Origin: Apostichopus japonicus
Taxonomy: Eukaryota > Echinodermata > Holothuroidea > Aspidochirotida > Stichopodidae
DNA length: 64,000 nucleotides
Reading direction: 5' to 3'
Assembly: GCF_037975245.1 (NCBI RefSeq)
Contig: NC_092574.1
Span: forward strand, 15,323,713-15,387,712
Position numbers and translations under genes: made by a program
Shown here: piece by piece, positions 40,001 through 47,737 of the stretch
How positions within the stretch are numbered: the stretch's first letter is position 1
Layout of the letters: every line of letters begins with the position of its first letter
Notes under the pieces: model-generated
The model's database searches: none
Seen by the model: the letters and a program-made list of their open reading frames with translations, nothing else
Told to the model about the DNA's origin: nothing

Positions 40001-42149
40001 AGTTTTTATTAGTCTGGATTAAAATGATGGAAAACTAGTTTATTGTCGTTATCATCTTGGGACATTTTAGTCTATCTACTTCACCCTCGACGTTCTATTC
40101 CTGCTTCCTGTCTCCTTCTAAAAATGCTTAAAGAGCTCTTAGCCATTTTATTCATTAATTTCTCTGTCTCTGAGTAATTACTTCTTTCTGCATAATTCTG
40201 CTTTATCTTAAGAGTGATAGTAAAGTTCCCATTTCACTTTTTTTGGAGTATTCAAGCTGTAAAAGATGGCCAAATCTCCGGAATGTTAAATTGACGTTGA
40301 TTTCAGCTCCTTGGTGCAAAAAGTCTTTTTTTTTTGGTAATTTGAATCCTTTTTTTTTATGAATTTTATTAAATTTAATCAAAACGTGTTCCTTTCAAAT
40401 TCATATGAACAACAGCACATTCAAAACCATTCATGCCTGAGAAATATGTACTACATAGTAAACAATTGTTAATTGAATCCGTAAAAGTCTCCTTTTCCCC
40501 CCTATTGTCGTTTCAGTTTGCATCTGAGGAATTAACTTAATTGATTGATGTGTTAAACTAAACAGACCAGCCACTTTAACTGACGAGTGTTAGGTGTTTA
40601 AATGGTCATTACTAAAAGAAACTGCAAGTTATGTAAGACATTACCACCTGGACTGGTAAAACAGTGGCTTTCCAAGCGGTCTACAACCAATCAATATATA
40701 GCTGGTGTGCAAAGTCACCGTTTAAGCTCATTTCAACTTCTCAAAAGCAGAACTTTGTGTTTTGACCGTATACCTCATCTGCCATGCAATCATGTGATCA
40801 CAAACTTTAAAGCTTAGTGCTTCCATATCCTAACATATGTTCAGTACCGCAATAAATCCTGTTATGAATTCCAAAACATATTATGCACCTGATCTAGACC
40901 TGAAATAATTTTAATGTTAAAACTACCATATAAAATTTCTATTCCAAGTGTCCTGGTATAAGGATAGCCCAGCGATTCCTGCCTCAGAATTTGACGAGAG
41001 AGATGACCTCCAACGAATTCAAGTTTGCTCTCGCGGTGGAGACCGCCCTCAACTCAGTACCAGAACCGGAATTCCGTCAGCTGATGGTGGAAGCTCTAGT
41101 GGTGCTCGCACTCGTCATTGAGAAGCAATGGCTCCCCGGATTTTCAAAGGTGATCGACGTCGGTCAGTTGGTCAACGATGCCAACGGTCTCTTCTTAGCT
41201 GACCAGGTGAGTCCGTCCATTTCATCCACTTATCATGTATTCCGAATCATTTGAAAAAAAGGAAAAATTTGAAAAAGAGGTCAGATAAAAGGGATGGTTT
41301 TCAGATATTTATGAATATTAATAGAAAGTATAAATGTAGTATCTGGAAAGTAGCGTGAAGACTTTTCACAGAAGTTTTGTTTGGGAGTACCAAAGGGAAA
41401 AATTTTATCTAAAAGGAAGTGAGAACAAAATCTCACTAGAACTTTCAAATTGAGCAGGGTAGCTGGTCGGGTCCTCAAAGCTTAAAGGCTTACAGTCCCA
41501 CATAGCTGATAAGTGCAAGATTATGGTAAATTTTGTTTTTGTGTTTGTTTCGTGAGCCCAATTGAACTCTTTCACATACCTGATTGTGCCCTTTGACCAC
41601 ATATTCTAGAACCCCAAATATAGCTTCCAGGCAACAAAAACCTTTTAGAGTTGAATGTAAGCCATGGACTACTCGCAAGTTAACACTCATTCCGTGTTTA
41701 AGACAAAATTCAAAGGCCTCTATTTGATCGATTCTTGTTGGGTTTCGGTCAAATTGATGAAACTGGCAAACTAAAGGGCAATGAATTTGCAGCAGTAAGA
41801 GAAATATTTCATTGTACTATTCATTGGTAGAATTGATGCCATTTCAGACATAAATATTCATAATTTGACATGGATGTCAAAATTCTTTAATAAATAAACT
41901 TTCTCTCATCATCCACAGGCTGCCTATGATGGAGATGCTTTGGCCTGCTGCGCCAGCACTGACCCCACCTTCCAGAGACCCTACCCGTTAAGCTGTGAGG
42001 GCAGCGCAGGTATCTGCGAACATTTCTATGATAGCGCCCCCAGCGGATCCTACGGGACCATGATATACATGACCCGTGCCGCCCTCAACTATTTTAACAT
42101 TCGCCAAATGTTTGAAGGAACGGATCGGGTCGAGTGCAAGCCAAGTTAA
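948..42149 (+). CDS. PHKA: Phosphorylase b kinase regulatory subunit alpha, 3' part of gene (23 exons placed)
   Basis: The alpha subunit is one of two large regulatory subunits of the (alpha-beta-gamma-delta)4 phosphorylase kinase holoenzyme. That enzyme activates glycogen phosphorylase and so drives glycogen breakdown in the cytosol. The spliced product in this window is 1107 residues, and residue numbers below count from the first visible exon. Landmarks recalled from vertebrate PHKA appear in order: EAVNELDLF near 5, [11 protein letters not shown] near 88, [11 protein letters not shown] near 115, GVLGTSMLY near 295, [11 protein letters not shown] near 730, [13 protein letters not shown] near 840, [13 protein letters not shown] near 920, [13 protein letters not shown] near 1074. 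The gene is PHKA rather than PHKB because of the GLPPEPRE block, the absence of PHKB's extra segment after DPLNRR, and the FYDSAPSG ending. The first part of the glucoamylase-like N-terminal domain is upstream of the window. The total coding length is divisible by three and no exon contains an in-frame stop. Exon calls were made by eye, so extra cassette exons could be missed. Confidence 0.96.
2089..2247 (+). CDS. PHKA: PHKA exon B (residues 48-100)
   Basis: Acceptor tgtctcag, donor gtaaaa, phase 0 to 0, 53 residues. It contains [19 protein letters not shown] and [18 protein letters not shown], among the most conserved stretches of PHKA/PHKB. The open frame that runs on past 2247 is intron read-through and has no homology. 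Confidence 0.95.
2865..3083 (+). CDS. PHKA: PHKA exon C (residues 101-173)
   Basis: Acceptor ttattcag, donor gtaaaa, phase 0 to 0, 73 residues. It carries [20 protein letters not shown] followed by EWPVF, the hallmark motif of both large phosphorylase kinase subunits. The ending ELYYVPEEK corresponds to vertebrate PELYAVP. Confidence 0.96.
3493..3679 (+). CDS. PHKA: PHKA exon D (residues 174-235 and first base of 236)
   Basis: Acceptor actttag, donor gtacca, phase 0 to 1. It contains [16 protein letters not shown] and [11 protein letters not shown], then KPDLVVQ. The PHKB-specific insertion seen in vertebrates after the DP motif is absent, which supports the alpha assignment. Confidence 0.94.
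4183..4317 (+). CDS. PHKA: PHKA exon E (residues 236-280)
   Basis: Acceptor tttcccag, donor gtgagt, phase 1 to 1. It continues [19 protein letters not shown], equivalent to vertebrate VTVLAEN...LLRKHGV, and ends in VFKHLG. The split Val and Gly codons are restored correctly at both junctions. Confidence 0.93.
4538..4647 (+). CDS. PHKA: PHKA exon F (residues 281-317)
   Basis: Acceptor cattccag, donor gtgagt, phase 1 to 0. It encodes [11 protein letters not shown], then [20 protein letters not shown], matching vertebrate IGVLGTSKLY...FTFTPQ. Confidence 0.94.
5211..5355 (+). CDS. PHKA: PHKA exon G (residues 318-365)
   Basis: Acceptor gtttattag, donor gtaggt, phase 0 to 1. It reads [19 protein letters not shown], then [11 protein letters not shown]; the W-x-x-x-GRP motif is conserved in alpha and beta subunits. 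The 3' end is a (ACC/GTC)n-like stretch that keeps frame. Confidence 0.93.
5984..6151 (+). CDS. PHKA: PHKA exon H (residues 366-421)
   Basis: Acceptor tttctgcag, donor gtaagt, phase 1 to 1. It encodes [20 protein letters not shown] followed by GNLGNLIST and [11 protein letters not shown]. This is equivalent to vertebrate [21 protein letters not shown]...YLTFLDP. It is the last strongly conserved exon before the variable linker. Confidence 0.93.
7960..8013 (+). CDS. PHKA: Putative 54-nt cassette exon I of PHKA (residues 422-439)
   Basis: A strong polypyrimidine acceptor (ctcttttttctcacag) precedes an open 54-nt segment with a good donor (caag/gtaagg). The exon is symmetric (phase 1 to 1), so including or skipping it keeps frame. 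It would add 18 residues beginning ARALAKHC. I know of no homologous segment in vertebrate PHKA, but vertebrate PHKA1 is known to be alternatively spliced in this same linker. Part of it is copied in a tandem duplication at about 8396. Confidence 0.6.
7970..8605 (+). repeat. Tandem duplication copying part of putative exon I and its donor
   Basis: The stretch from about 7971 to 8190 (3' part of putative exon I, its donor and downstream intron) recurs diverged at about 8396-8605. Shared blocks include caaaacattgcatt, gttaagccttcccatcatgc and cgcttgcaatatcaaagtct. The second copy starts after the acceptor, so it lacks a usable 3' splice site. Confidence 0.85.
8235..10555. repeat. Dispersed ~100-bp direct repeat pair
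   Basis: Sequence near 8235-8335 recurs near 10452-10555, sharing acatagaatcttattgttga and nearby blocks ending in ggaattacag and caagat/aagata. It looks like an old interspersed repeat, family unknown. The sequence between the copies is plain AT-rich intron with G-runs (for example 10090-10110). Confidence 0.6.
11454..11650. repeat. Short tandem repeat array (aaacatagctact unit)
   Basis: Irregular tandem array of units such as cagataaacatagctactgg interleaved with ctacagatagct, about 200 bp long, in the intron between exons I and J. No coding sense. Confidence 0.8.
12851..13057 (+). CDS. PHKA: PHKA exon J (residues 440-508), variable linker
   Basis: Acceptor cttctctgcag, donor gtaagt, phase 1 to 1. 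It encodes a Ser/Pro/Asp-rich disordered-looking segment ([17 protein letters not shown]), then [14 protein letters not shown]. The RTRS site (Ser 497) fits a basophilic kinase consensus. Higher GC than the flanking intron and exact phase fit support it as coding. Confidence 0.88.
14800..14898 (+). CDS. PHKA: PHKA exon K (residues 509-541), basic Ser linker
   Basis: Acceptor taatctctcag, donor gtacca, phase 1 to 1. The first codon is split and yields [16 protein letters not shown], with a second basic site RRISRD (Ser 532). Two Arg-Arg-x-Ser motifs in 33 residues suggest a phosphorylation-controlled loop. That is inference: vertebrate alpha is phosphorylated by PKA, but these exact sites were not compared. 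Confidence 0.88.
14953..15670. repeat. Polypyrimidine tract with ~105-bp tandem repeat
   Basis: About 700 bp of almost pure C/T on the plus strand. Within 15200-15650 a unit of roughly 105 bp recurs about four times, with blocks like cctctatcctttaacctgca and ccctgccttcatcttctctc. Because the unit is close to a multiple of three it yields spurious long open frames. It lies just after exon K, in an intron. Confidence 0.9.
20159..20182 (+). CDS. PHKA: Putative 24-nt microexon L of PHKA (residues 542-549)
   Basis: A pyrimidine-rich tract ends in tcctacag, followed by 24 open nucleotides and the donor gtaatg. It is symmetric, phase 1 to 1, adding eight residues AFRLLAES. Exons K and M also join in frame without it, so it is at most an optional exon. 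The short length makes a chance match possible. Confidence 0.4.
20505..20950. repeat. Tandem duplication (~260-bp period)
   Basis: A block from about 20508-20710 recurs at about 20768-20945. Shared pieces include gaaattatttcat, tggatattgtt, agaagaaaac and gactgtcattcccagccacc. Intronic, no coding content. Confidence 0.8.
21531..21830. repeat. Three-copy tandem repeat (~120 bp unit)
   Basis: Three copies of a unit containing agctgctacatttactacat, aataatgtgtgaccagtatt and cagtcacacagtgactgatt. Copies start near 21536, 21646 and 21753. Intronic. Confidence 0.85.
22850..23230. repeat. Direct repeat pair around 22860 and 23152
   Basis: The segment with aaatccctgctcattgctgt, gtacttcctactacaataat and gtctggt recurs about 290 bp downstream in diverged form, each followed by ggatagcgttctac/ggatagggttctac. 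It lies in the intron before exon M. Confidence 0.75.
23777..23823. repeat. (GTTT)n microsatellite
   Basis: Run of gttt units with occasional gtttt, 71 bases upstream of exon M and merging into its pyrimidine-rich region. Confidence 0.9.
23895..24020 (+). CDS. PHKA: PHKA exon M (residues 550-591)
   Basis: Acceptor tgcatctatag, donor gtatgt, phase 1 to 1. It encodes [20 protein letters not shown] and then [11 protein letters not shown]. It is not obviously alignable to vertebrate PHKA by eye, but phase, GC rise and splice sites support it as part of the linker before the conserved C-terminal half. Confidence 0.82.
26184..26308 (+). CDS. PHKA: PHKA exon N (residues 592-633)
   Basis: Acceptor aactcttcag, donor gtgaga, phase 1 to 0. 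It encodes [19 protein letters not shown] and then [12 protein letters not shown]. It is acidic and Ser/Thr-rich, with an LRKTAS site. It lies immediately before the conserved helical region. Confidence 0.88.
26514..27945. repeat. Minisatellite, ~59-bp unit, about 25 copies, with 287-bp higher-order period
   Basis: Each unit contains ctagtcaatcacccagc, tgtctgtatgcaggttcata and cggcatctttgcatgtttgt. About 25 units are countable, some shortened to ~49 bp. The block near 26760-27045 is repeated nearly exactly 287 bp later, showing that five units were duplicated as a group. The array fills the intron between exons N and O and produces repeated spurious open frames. Confidence 0.95.
28440..28750 (+). 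mobile_element. tRNA-derived SINE, plus orientation
   Basis: The head looks tRNA-like. An A-box-like segment (gtggttttaaggcagtgg) is followed about 40 bp later by a B-box ggttcgagtcc. The body includes tgtccttgggcaatgcactt and gtgtataaatggggacctgt. The tail runs gcgctttataaatcctcaat into an ATT-rich 3' end. It inserted in the intron 190 bp before exon O. Confidence 0.85.
28942..29051 (+). CDS. PHKA: PHKA exon O (residues 634-669)
   Basis: Acceptor catgtgttag, donor gtaagc, phase 0 to 2. It encodes [20 protein letters not shown] and then YLFESK, matching vertebrate [21 protein letters not shown]. A second AG at 28948 would break the reading frame. The last ~45 nt together with the donor are copied downstream in tandem. 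Confidence 0.94.
29010..29275 (+). repeat. Tandem copies of the 3' end of exon O with its splice donor
   Basis: The last bases of exon O plus the donor and start of the intron (cagtgaacaag...tcaaagtaagcatatcactg) recur at about 29092 and, more degraded, at about 29180 and 29250. The second copy keeps a complete tcaaa/gtaagc donor. Using it would extend the exon through an immediate in-frame TAA at the original junction. Confidence 0.9.
29646..29724 (+). CDS. PHKA: PHKA exon P (residues 670-696)
   Basis: Acceptor tattaacag, donor gtgagt, phase 2 to 0. It encodes [20 protein letters not shown] and then EELYYK, equivalent to vertebrate [24 protein letters not shown]. Confidence 0.95.
30221..30457 (+). 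CDS. PHKA: PHKA exon Q (residues 697-775)
   Basis: Acceptor tctctgatag, donor gtatga, phase 0 to 0, 79 residues. It contains [20 protein letters not shown], then [20 protein letters not shown]. The GLPPEPRE block is diagnostic of the alpha subunit, since PHKB has a different sequence at this point. Confidence 0.96.
31380..31590. repeat. Direct repeat pair in C/T-rich intron
   Basis: A block ending ccattgacaggaatgctggt plus cattccactgctaatgaa recurs about 130 bp later (ccattgacaggaatactggt). The surrounding 30.7-31.5 kb is C/T-rich with repeated ccttgt and cctctc motifs and no exon features. Confidence 0.75.
32424..32640 (-). mobile_element. tRNA-derived SINE, minus orientation
   Basis: Reverse complement of the same family as the 28.4-kb copy. 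It shows ctcatttatacacctgggtg, agtgccttgcccaaggacac, a B-box complement ggactcgaacctgca (duplicated in tandem), and aaccactgccttaaccactt as the complement of the A-box region. The B-box duplication is specific to this copy. Confidence 0.85.
33116..33245 (+). CDS. PHKA: PHKA exon R (residues 776-818)
   Basis: Acceptor acacccag, donor gtaaga, phase 0 to 1. It encodes [17 protein letters not shown], then [20 protein letters not shown], matching vertebrate [21 protein letters not shown]. Confidence 0.96.
33898..33996 (+). CDS. PHKA: PHKA exon S (residues 819-851)
   Basis: Acceptor cttgttttag, donor gtaagt, phase 1 to 1. It encodes [20 protein letters not shown], one of the best conserved PHKA motifs ([13 protein letters not shown] in vertebrates). 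Confidence 0.96.
34575..34920. repeat. ~28-bp tandem repeat (tatggttcaaattctattgcacaaaa)
   Basis: About 12 degenerate copies with core tatggttcaaa and tctattgcacaaaat, in the intron between exons S and T. Several spurious open frames in the area derive from it. Confidence 0.9.
35000..37909. other. Intron S-T, remainder
   Basis: About 2.9 kb without recognisable exons. It holds G-runs near 37410, a T-run of about 24 near 37777, and an open frame at 36321-36659 that matches no family I recognise and lacks coding character. Confidence 0.5.
37910..38022 (+). CDS. PHKA: PHKA exon T (residues 852-889), multi-Ser regulatory loop
   Basis: Acceptor ctctgtctag, donor gtaact, phase 1 to 0. It encodes [20 protein letters not shown] and ends MNRRFSL (Ser 888, RRxS site). 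It sits where vertebrate alpha carries its Ser-rich multiphosphorylation loop between HILSGKEFGV and WLRRRRLDG. Confidence 0.92.
38104..38233. mobile_element. 130-bp MITE with TA flanks (Tc1/mariner-like)
   Basis: The left end CGGTGGCTTAAAAGGG and the inverted right end CCCTTATTAAGCCACCG give about 11 perfect terminal bases plus a similar AAGGG/CATAGG continuation. Both ends are flanked by TA, the usual mariner target. Internally, gagataaaaagtcaaaat is tandemly repeated. It lies in the intron between exons T and U. Confidence 0.75.
38521..38688 (+). CDS. PHKA: PHKA exon U (residues 890-945)
   Basis: Acceptor tctcatgcag, donor gtgaga, phase 0 to 0. It begins [20 protein letters not shown] with a second RRRS site (Ser 894) six residues after the RRFS of exon T. 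It continues [15 protein letters not shown] and [11 protein letters not shown], conserved in both alpha and beta subunits. Confidence 0.95.
40949..41206 (+). CDS. PHKA: PHKA exon V (residues 946-1031)
   Basis: Acceptor ctattccaag, donor gtgagt, phase 0 to 0, 86 residues. It contains [20 protein letters not shown] and [20 protein letters not shown], matching vertebrate [34 protein letters not shown]. This region of the family includes the C-terminal calmodulin-binding segment. Confidence 0.96.
41919..42149 (+). CDS. PHKA: PHKA last coding exon W (residues 1032-1107) and stop
   Basis: Acceptor catccacag, TAA stop at 42147-42149. It encodes [20 protein letters not shown] and then MTRAALNYF, matching vertebrate [25 protein letters not shown]. 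The C-terminus is ...VECKPS, with Cys 1104 four residues from the end. That is the position of the farnesylated Cys of vertebrate alpha subunits (CxMQ). Confidence 0.96.
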   Translation, partial: AAYDGDALACCASTDPTFQRPYPLSCEGSAGICEHFYDSAPSGSYGTMIYMTRAALNYFNIRQMFEGTDRVECKPS

Positions 42150-42567
42150 ACGTCACCATTTTATTTTGGATTTTTTTTTTTTTGACTTTGGTGCAATTTT
42201 TATTTATTGAAGTGATCTTTAAATGTGGCCATGCTGCATGAAAAAAATTGAGGATAGATGTGATTGTTTGATACCTCAGTATGTAGACGGAAGTTTACCA
42301 ATGAGATTTCAATTTATTCTGCTGTTCATGTCATATGAAAAAGACAAAAGCAAGCTGCAGTAACTGCTGTGTAAACTTACTATGTTTGTAGTGTTTTCCC
42401 TGCAACTTTGTAGAATTTGTAAAGTTAAAGTAACAGAGCCTTGAAACCATTTATTGTTGTTCTCATTCATAGCATACAAAAGTTTTATTTATTCTACGTG
42501 TTTTATGGTAACTACACAAATGTTTGCTTGAAGATTGATCTGAATTAAAAGGATGTGAATTTTTTTA

Positions 42568-42573
42568 AATAAA
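42568..42573 (+). promoter_or_regulatory. Candidate poly(A) signal AATAAA of PHKA
   Basis: First AATAAA after the stop, about 420 bp downstream, followed by a GT-rich stretch (gtgtgcgagtc). It would give a 3' UTR of about 0.45 kb. Other AATAAA hexamers occur later (for example 47738), so a longer 3' UTR is possible. Confidence 0.5.
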
Positions 42574-42599
42574 GTGTGCGAGTCAGTCCGATGTCTCTA

Positions 42600-45500
42600 A
42601 ACATCAGTTCTGTTCCCCTAGATGTGTTAACGAGAGTTGCCCCCAGTTTGCCTCTTGAAATAGTCAAGACGTAAGGAAAAAAATATCTTCTTTAAACCTT
42701 CGGTCCCTGGATCGCAGTGTCGTGGTAATGATGGCTTTATATCAACGTCTGATGTGCGATGTTTGGCACCTTCTGTGACAACTTCAAGTCTGCAAATCAT
42801 CTTGTCTCTGCAAACCTATCCTATAATCTTCTAAAAGATTATGCTCAACCATAAAAAATATTGCCTGTGATCAACTGTAAATGGAATTGAGCTGTGTAGT
42901 TAACAATTTCCTGTGCCTCTTAACAATTTTGTACTGCAACTGTTTTGTAGAAGTTTGAGAAGAGCTTTGTGTATTTGGTAATTTGAACCCCCTCGCCTCT
43001 CATCCCATCCCCTAGCTTCATCCATGGTTGCATTAAAAGTGTCAATAATTTGTTCTTAATTTCATCAATTATTATTGAAGTGTGAAGTCAGGAAGATGAA
43101 TAATATCAAATATTTTCTAAACTCTTACATGTCATGTTTCAGAAGACAACCCCGTTAATAACACTGTGAGACTCTTGCATTAAAAAAAGTTAAAAGATAT
43201 GCATGCAGGCAAATGCAACTTGATTCTCTCACTAATATGAGAGAATTTGGTGTGAAAAGGGATTTTTTTTTTAATCAGATAAATCAGAAAATTTAAGAAT
43301 CAACATGTGGCCTGCAGTAGAGACTTACTGATAAATTCAAACTGATGTAATATCTATTACAAAATGCCCTGTGTAGGTAAAGATATATATTAAAGATACC
43401 AGGTCTAACATTTGAATCCCGCTGATTCTTATGTAAATTTTGCTGTTACAATAAGAGACATTCTGTACAAAGTGAGTTATTTCATAATATAGTTCCACTG
43501 TAGCCCTACTTTTACATAAAGCGTTAGCAGAACCACCGCTGTTATGATAAGTTTTCACTTCACGATTTAAGCTTATTATTATTTTAAAGAAAGTCATAGC
43601 CTTTCTTCGTTCTCAAAGGAGACCTCTTTTCTCTTTGTGAAGGCTCCGTCTGCAGTAAGCGGCTTATGTTGTGAACTTCAACTGGAGGCTAAATGTAACT
43701 GTAAAACCAGGAGAGGAAGGCAAAGGATCAAGGGGTTAAATAACTCACCTGAATTGCCAATTTGAAGGCTGGGGGGCTGGAGGGGGGGGGGGTTATAGTA
43801 AATACCTGTTTGTGAGTGGTAGCTAGTAAGAAAGAATGCTTTTTGTAATATCCCAACCAATACCCTTGTTCCTAATCTTAAATCTGGCTTTTTGAGCCAA
43901 AACATAAATATGGCTGTTTGAACCCATTTGAATGAGAAATAAACCTAGGTAGAAATTACAACAGTGTCGAGTTTCTACAATGCTGCTCTCTATTTGAATG
44001 CCATATTTTTTAACCAATTAGGAAGATTATTTCCAAAAAGGAAAAAAGGTGTTTTTTGGTCCGGAATGAATAAGTCACCTGAAGTATGTCCAATGCACTG
44101 GACTTGAGTAACCTTACGTTGAAAATGTGTACTCTAAAGGTAGGAGTTAATGTCAACGACACAAGCTGGTAACCTGTTATACATGTTATACATTAACCGT
44201 GGAGTTTGTAACGATTTGCTTGACATTTTTTATGAATGTAATTTTCCAAAGTGTAGTAAATGACATTGTGGCAAATGAGTAGACAATGTTCTTTGGTTTT
44301 ACTGTGTAACATTATTCGTTTACAGAGGAAGATATACATTATGCTTAGCATTTTTTTATTTTTTTCTTTATGCTAAGTACATTGACAGCTAGGCATTTTT
44401 TATATTAAAGTATAATGGGTTTTACTGTTAACAGTACAGTATTCAATGGATAAATATTAATTTTCCCTCCAATTATCCTACTGACAGATCAAACCAAGCA
44501 TCGCCGACTAAACGATTTCCAACAAATGGTAGCGGTTTTTGTGGAATTTCAGTCTTCTTTTGTTGCACATCGGTAAAAGTTGAAGAATTACATCTACAGA
44601 AGGAAAGATATTTATTACTTTAATTTCGTCATCGTCATCGTCGTAACTTCCAGTCTGATGTTAATGGCATAAAGGTGACCAGTGATGCCCCATAATATGC
44701 TAGAAAGTCCACTAGTGGTCAGTTATGGAGACTGCACTTGTTAATCTCTTAGATAGTTAATAGTCTGAGTCCGAACCTCTAGCAGATTACTGTTTGAAAA
44801 CCTTTAGCAAATTTTTGGTATGCTTGATTTGGCCAGCATAACTGACGACCTTTAACCCATTGATTTTCATTGATCTCGGTGTTACGTAACACCAACACAC
44901 TCTGACCATATTATATATATATATGTTAGTATTAAATTAGACAGCACTTCTTTGCATACTTGGTCACAATTTAACCGCAATAATTTGGGACAGTTTTTAA
45001 GAGGTATAGAGTGTAAGTTCAACACGATACAAATGTAAAATGTTCGTATGTACCTGCATTGCTGTTACCATTTCCTTGTGAATTTTGAATGTTTGAAGAT
45101 TATGGCAATTGTCCTGCTTCAAAAATAGAGTCTGTAGAGTAAGGTCACAACACCAAGTTTTTTATTATAAAAACAAAATATGTGTAAAATCATTGTTTTA
45201 TTATTGTATTATTATTATGTCTTGTTCAGAACTCTTTACTAAAATCTCAGGATTACATATTTTAGTAAATGATTTTACAATGTCCTCATCCTCACATACA
45301 GGCCTACATATTTGATTTGTTTTTTGGCATTTATTTGATGAAATTGTGATTTCTCTTTGTGTGGTCCAATGATGTTCTATCAATAAGCATTGTCATGGAG
45401 TGATGGGACTTGTGGGGGGGGGGTGGACGGGAAGGGGAGATGGTTGGTGGATAGGGGTCCTGTCATGAGAGTATAAAAGTGTGAAATATTAAATGTGGCA

Positions 45501-45890
45501 GCTCATAAAATTGAAATCATAGTGGAAGTCCTTTAAGGAATTTGAAGGATTTGTGTATAAAATCAAAACAAATATCTTTGTTAATTAAGTACTATTTCTC
45601 TAGGGCAATGTTTTTGTAATGAATGTTAATGAACCAAACAAAAGACTTGAGTGATGTTCAACGACATTGGCAAATTAATATTTATCCATCATACCGTCAA
45701 GTTTGTTGACAAACTAAGTACAGACTACTATTATGCAGGGATAGTAATAGCAGGGTGTGAAGTGGTGGAATGAGGGGGGGGGGGGGGACGAGAGGCATTT
45801 TTATGTATCAGCATGAACCTTAAATTTAAGATACCAGTTGGATTTCTTATACATAAGTATGATTCTTTTATTCTACTTAATTTAGTTTTG
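42600..45890. other. Region downstream of PHKA, no gene seen
   Basis: AT-rich sequence with G-runs at about 43780, 45414 and 45774 and a short (TA)n near 44915. No open frame has recognisable homology. It may be part of an extended PHKA 3' UTR or intergenic. Confidence 0.5.
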
Positions 45891-45902
45891 TGTAAAAATA
45901 AG

Positions 45903-45990
45903 TTGGTCTTACGTTTCGATCCTAGCAGGATCTTCATCAGAGGCTAAATGACCTCATTTAGTCATTTAGTCTCTGAAGAAGATCGATATC
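45903..45990 (-). mobile_element. Penelope-like element terminal fragment with degenerate hammerhead motif
   Basis: The minus strand reads CTGATGAAGATCC, TGCTA, GGATCGAAAC, a hammerhead-like core with a 5-bp stem II. On the plus strand the core is followed by an imperfect inverted repeat: cagaggctaaatga pairs with tcatttagtctctg. Such acgtttcg...catcag ends are typical of Penelope-like elements. The cleavage-site side (GTAAGACC) does not fit the rule well, so activity is doubtful. Confidence 0.6.
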
Positions 45991-46204
45991 AGTGTGGTTC
46001 TACAATCTATTTTAATACGGTATATGTAATATTTACACTAAACTTTATACATCCTCAAAACCGACATTTGATCTCGTATATGTTCATTGTTATGTAAATT
46101 TGCTTTTGAACATTGTTAGTATTCTATCAAACTCTTTGTTTCAGATTTGCTACCTCAGATGCCCCTCTTCCGAGCATCGTGTTACAGGCTAGGCAAAGAC
46201 GGCG

Positions 46205-46450
46205 ACATGTCTGACAGAAGAAACCATAAACTAAAGTACAGTTAAATCAGGTTGAATCATTGTCAGAATGACTACTATATTTATGGAATATGTCTCGTGA
46301 TTATAATTACTGTTAGCTTTATGTCTGACAGAAGAAACCATAAACTAAAGTACAGTTAAATCAGGTTGAATCATTGTCGGTAGTTTACAGAATGACTACT
46401 GTACTATATTTAGGAATATGTCTCATTATTAGAATTACTGTTAGCTACAG
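46205..46450. repeat. Direct repeat pair (~114-bp offset)
   Basis: atgtctgacagaagaaacca plus taaactaaagtacagttaaa and tcaggttgaatcattgtc occur at about 46207 and again at about 46321, with flanking similarity (gaatgactactgtact/gaatgactactatat). No coding content. Confidence 0.85.
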
Positions 46451-47737
46451 ATGGTACATTATACATATAGTGTATACCGGGACAAGCTTTATTCTAATCA
46501 AAGTGAAAATGAGATTTTGAACACGTTTGATAGCACAGAACAGGACCCATCAGCATGCTGTTGGGAGTATGCTGAGTATGTATATTAGTTGGTACACAAG
46601 TTACGTGCTATAAACGAAGAGTTCTTTTCATACTCACGATCTCGTGTAATAATAGAAATCAACAGTTTATGACCTGAATATGTCAGAAAGACTTTGAGTG
46701 ATGTTTAGTTTGTCAAGTAGCTTTTAAGGTTCGAAACCATATTAGTTCGTGCACGGCGCTGCTGTTACCTCATATCATGATGTGTTCTTTTAATATGCTG
46801 TTTACGCTTGCACTGTGTGGTAATGTAGTTAGTGTACAAGACATTGAAATAAGCCACGTCAAGCTTAAAATCTGGAATTGGAGGTCATGACAGTGTTTAC
46901 GATGAGCTACACTCCATCCGATATTTCAGAGTTCATAGGTCATCAGTACCCCCCTCCCCTCTCTCCCAAAAACAACAACAACAATATGCTAGAAAGTTAT
47001 TAATAATGGTCACCCATGCTCGAATATCTGCAAGCATTTTGTGGTCACTCTAGAAGTAGTTATACACAGAGAGACATCCAATTGTCTATTCTGACAATCC
47101 TTAATTGCTGGTTGTAATATGGAGAATCAATACCTCATGAAAAATGCTTCTGAATAGTTCTTGCACTCTTTTAACGTACTAAAACTTTGCGCCAATGCTG
47201 ATGACCTTTGAAAGTCTTTGTTAGGATGGAAAGAAGATTTGGGGTGGGAAGGGGGGGGGGTGGCACCGGTTTATCAATGTGTGATGTCAAAGTGCCAAGT
47301 TGATGTGAAGTCTTTGCTTTTCTCACGAGTGATTGTTTCCCTTTGTTATTTTCATATTTAATAATTACTTTTAAACTGGAATATGAATACCAGTGTTAGT
47401 CAAGTTGTGCGAAGTACTGAAACTATATAATGGAAGTATGTTTGGAAAGTGGATAACCGTCGGGCTTAATTGAACAGAACAAGTTGGTGAAATTTAAAGG
47501 TAAACACCTGTAGACGATGGTATTTTAAAAGTAATGTGTATCTTAGAGGAAAGTGTTGGTTATTTACAAACCCGTGCATAATAAGTTGCTCTTATTTGGA
47601 CAAAATTATGTGATATGACATGATGTCTTTATTTCAAACGCGTCCGTTTTAATAATTGTTGCATTGCGAATATTTTATTCTTTTTTTTTCGAAAGAAAGC
47701 TTTATAAGTGTAATATATGCTGATTCGGAGTGTTGTT

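Noticed and set aside
948-42149. Assignment as the beta subunit PHKB
   Set aside because: Some blocks (WRELGRP, SLNRAP) resemble both subunits, but [32 protein letters not shown] and the lack of the PHKB insert fit alpha.
46145-46215. Possible extra exon after tttcag at 46145
   Set aside because: The coding frame of PHKA already ends at 42149, and the segment has no homology and sits in a direct repeat.
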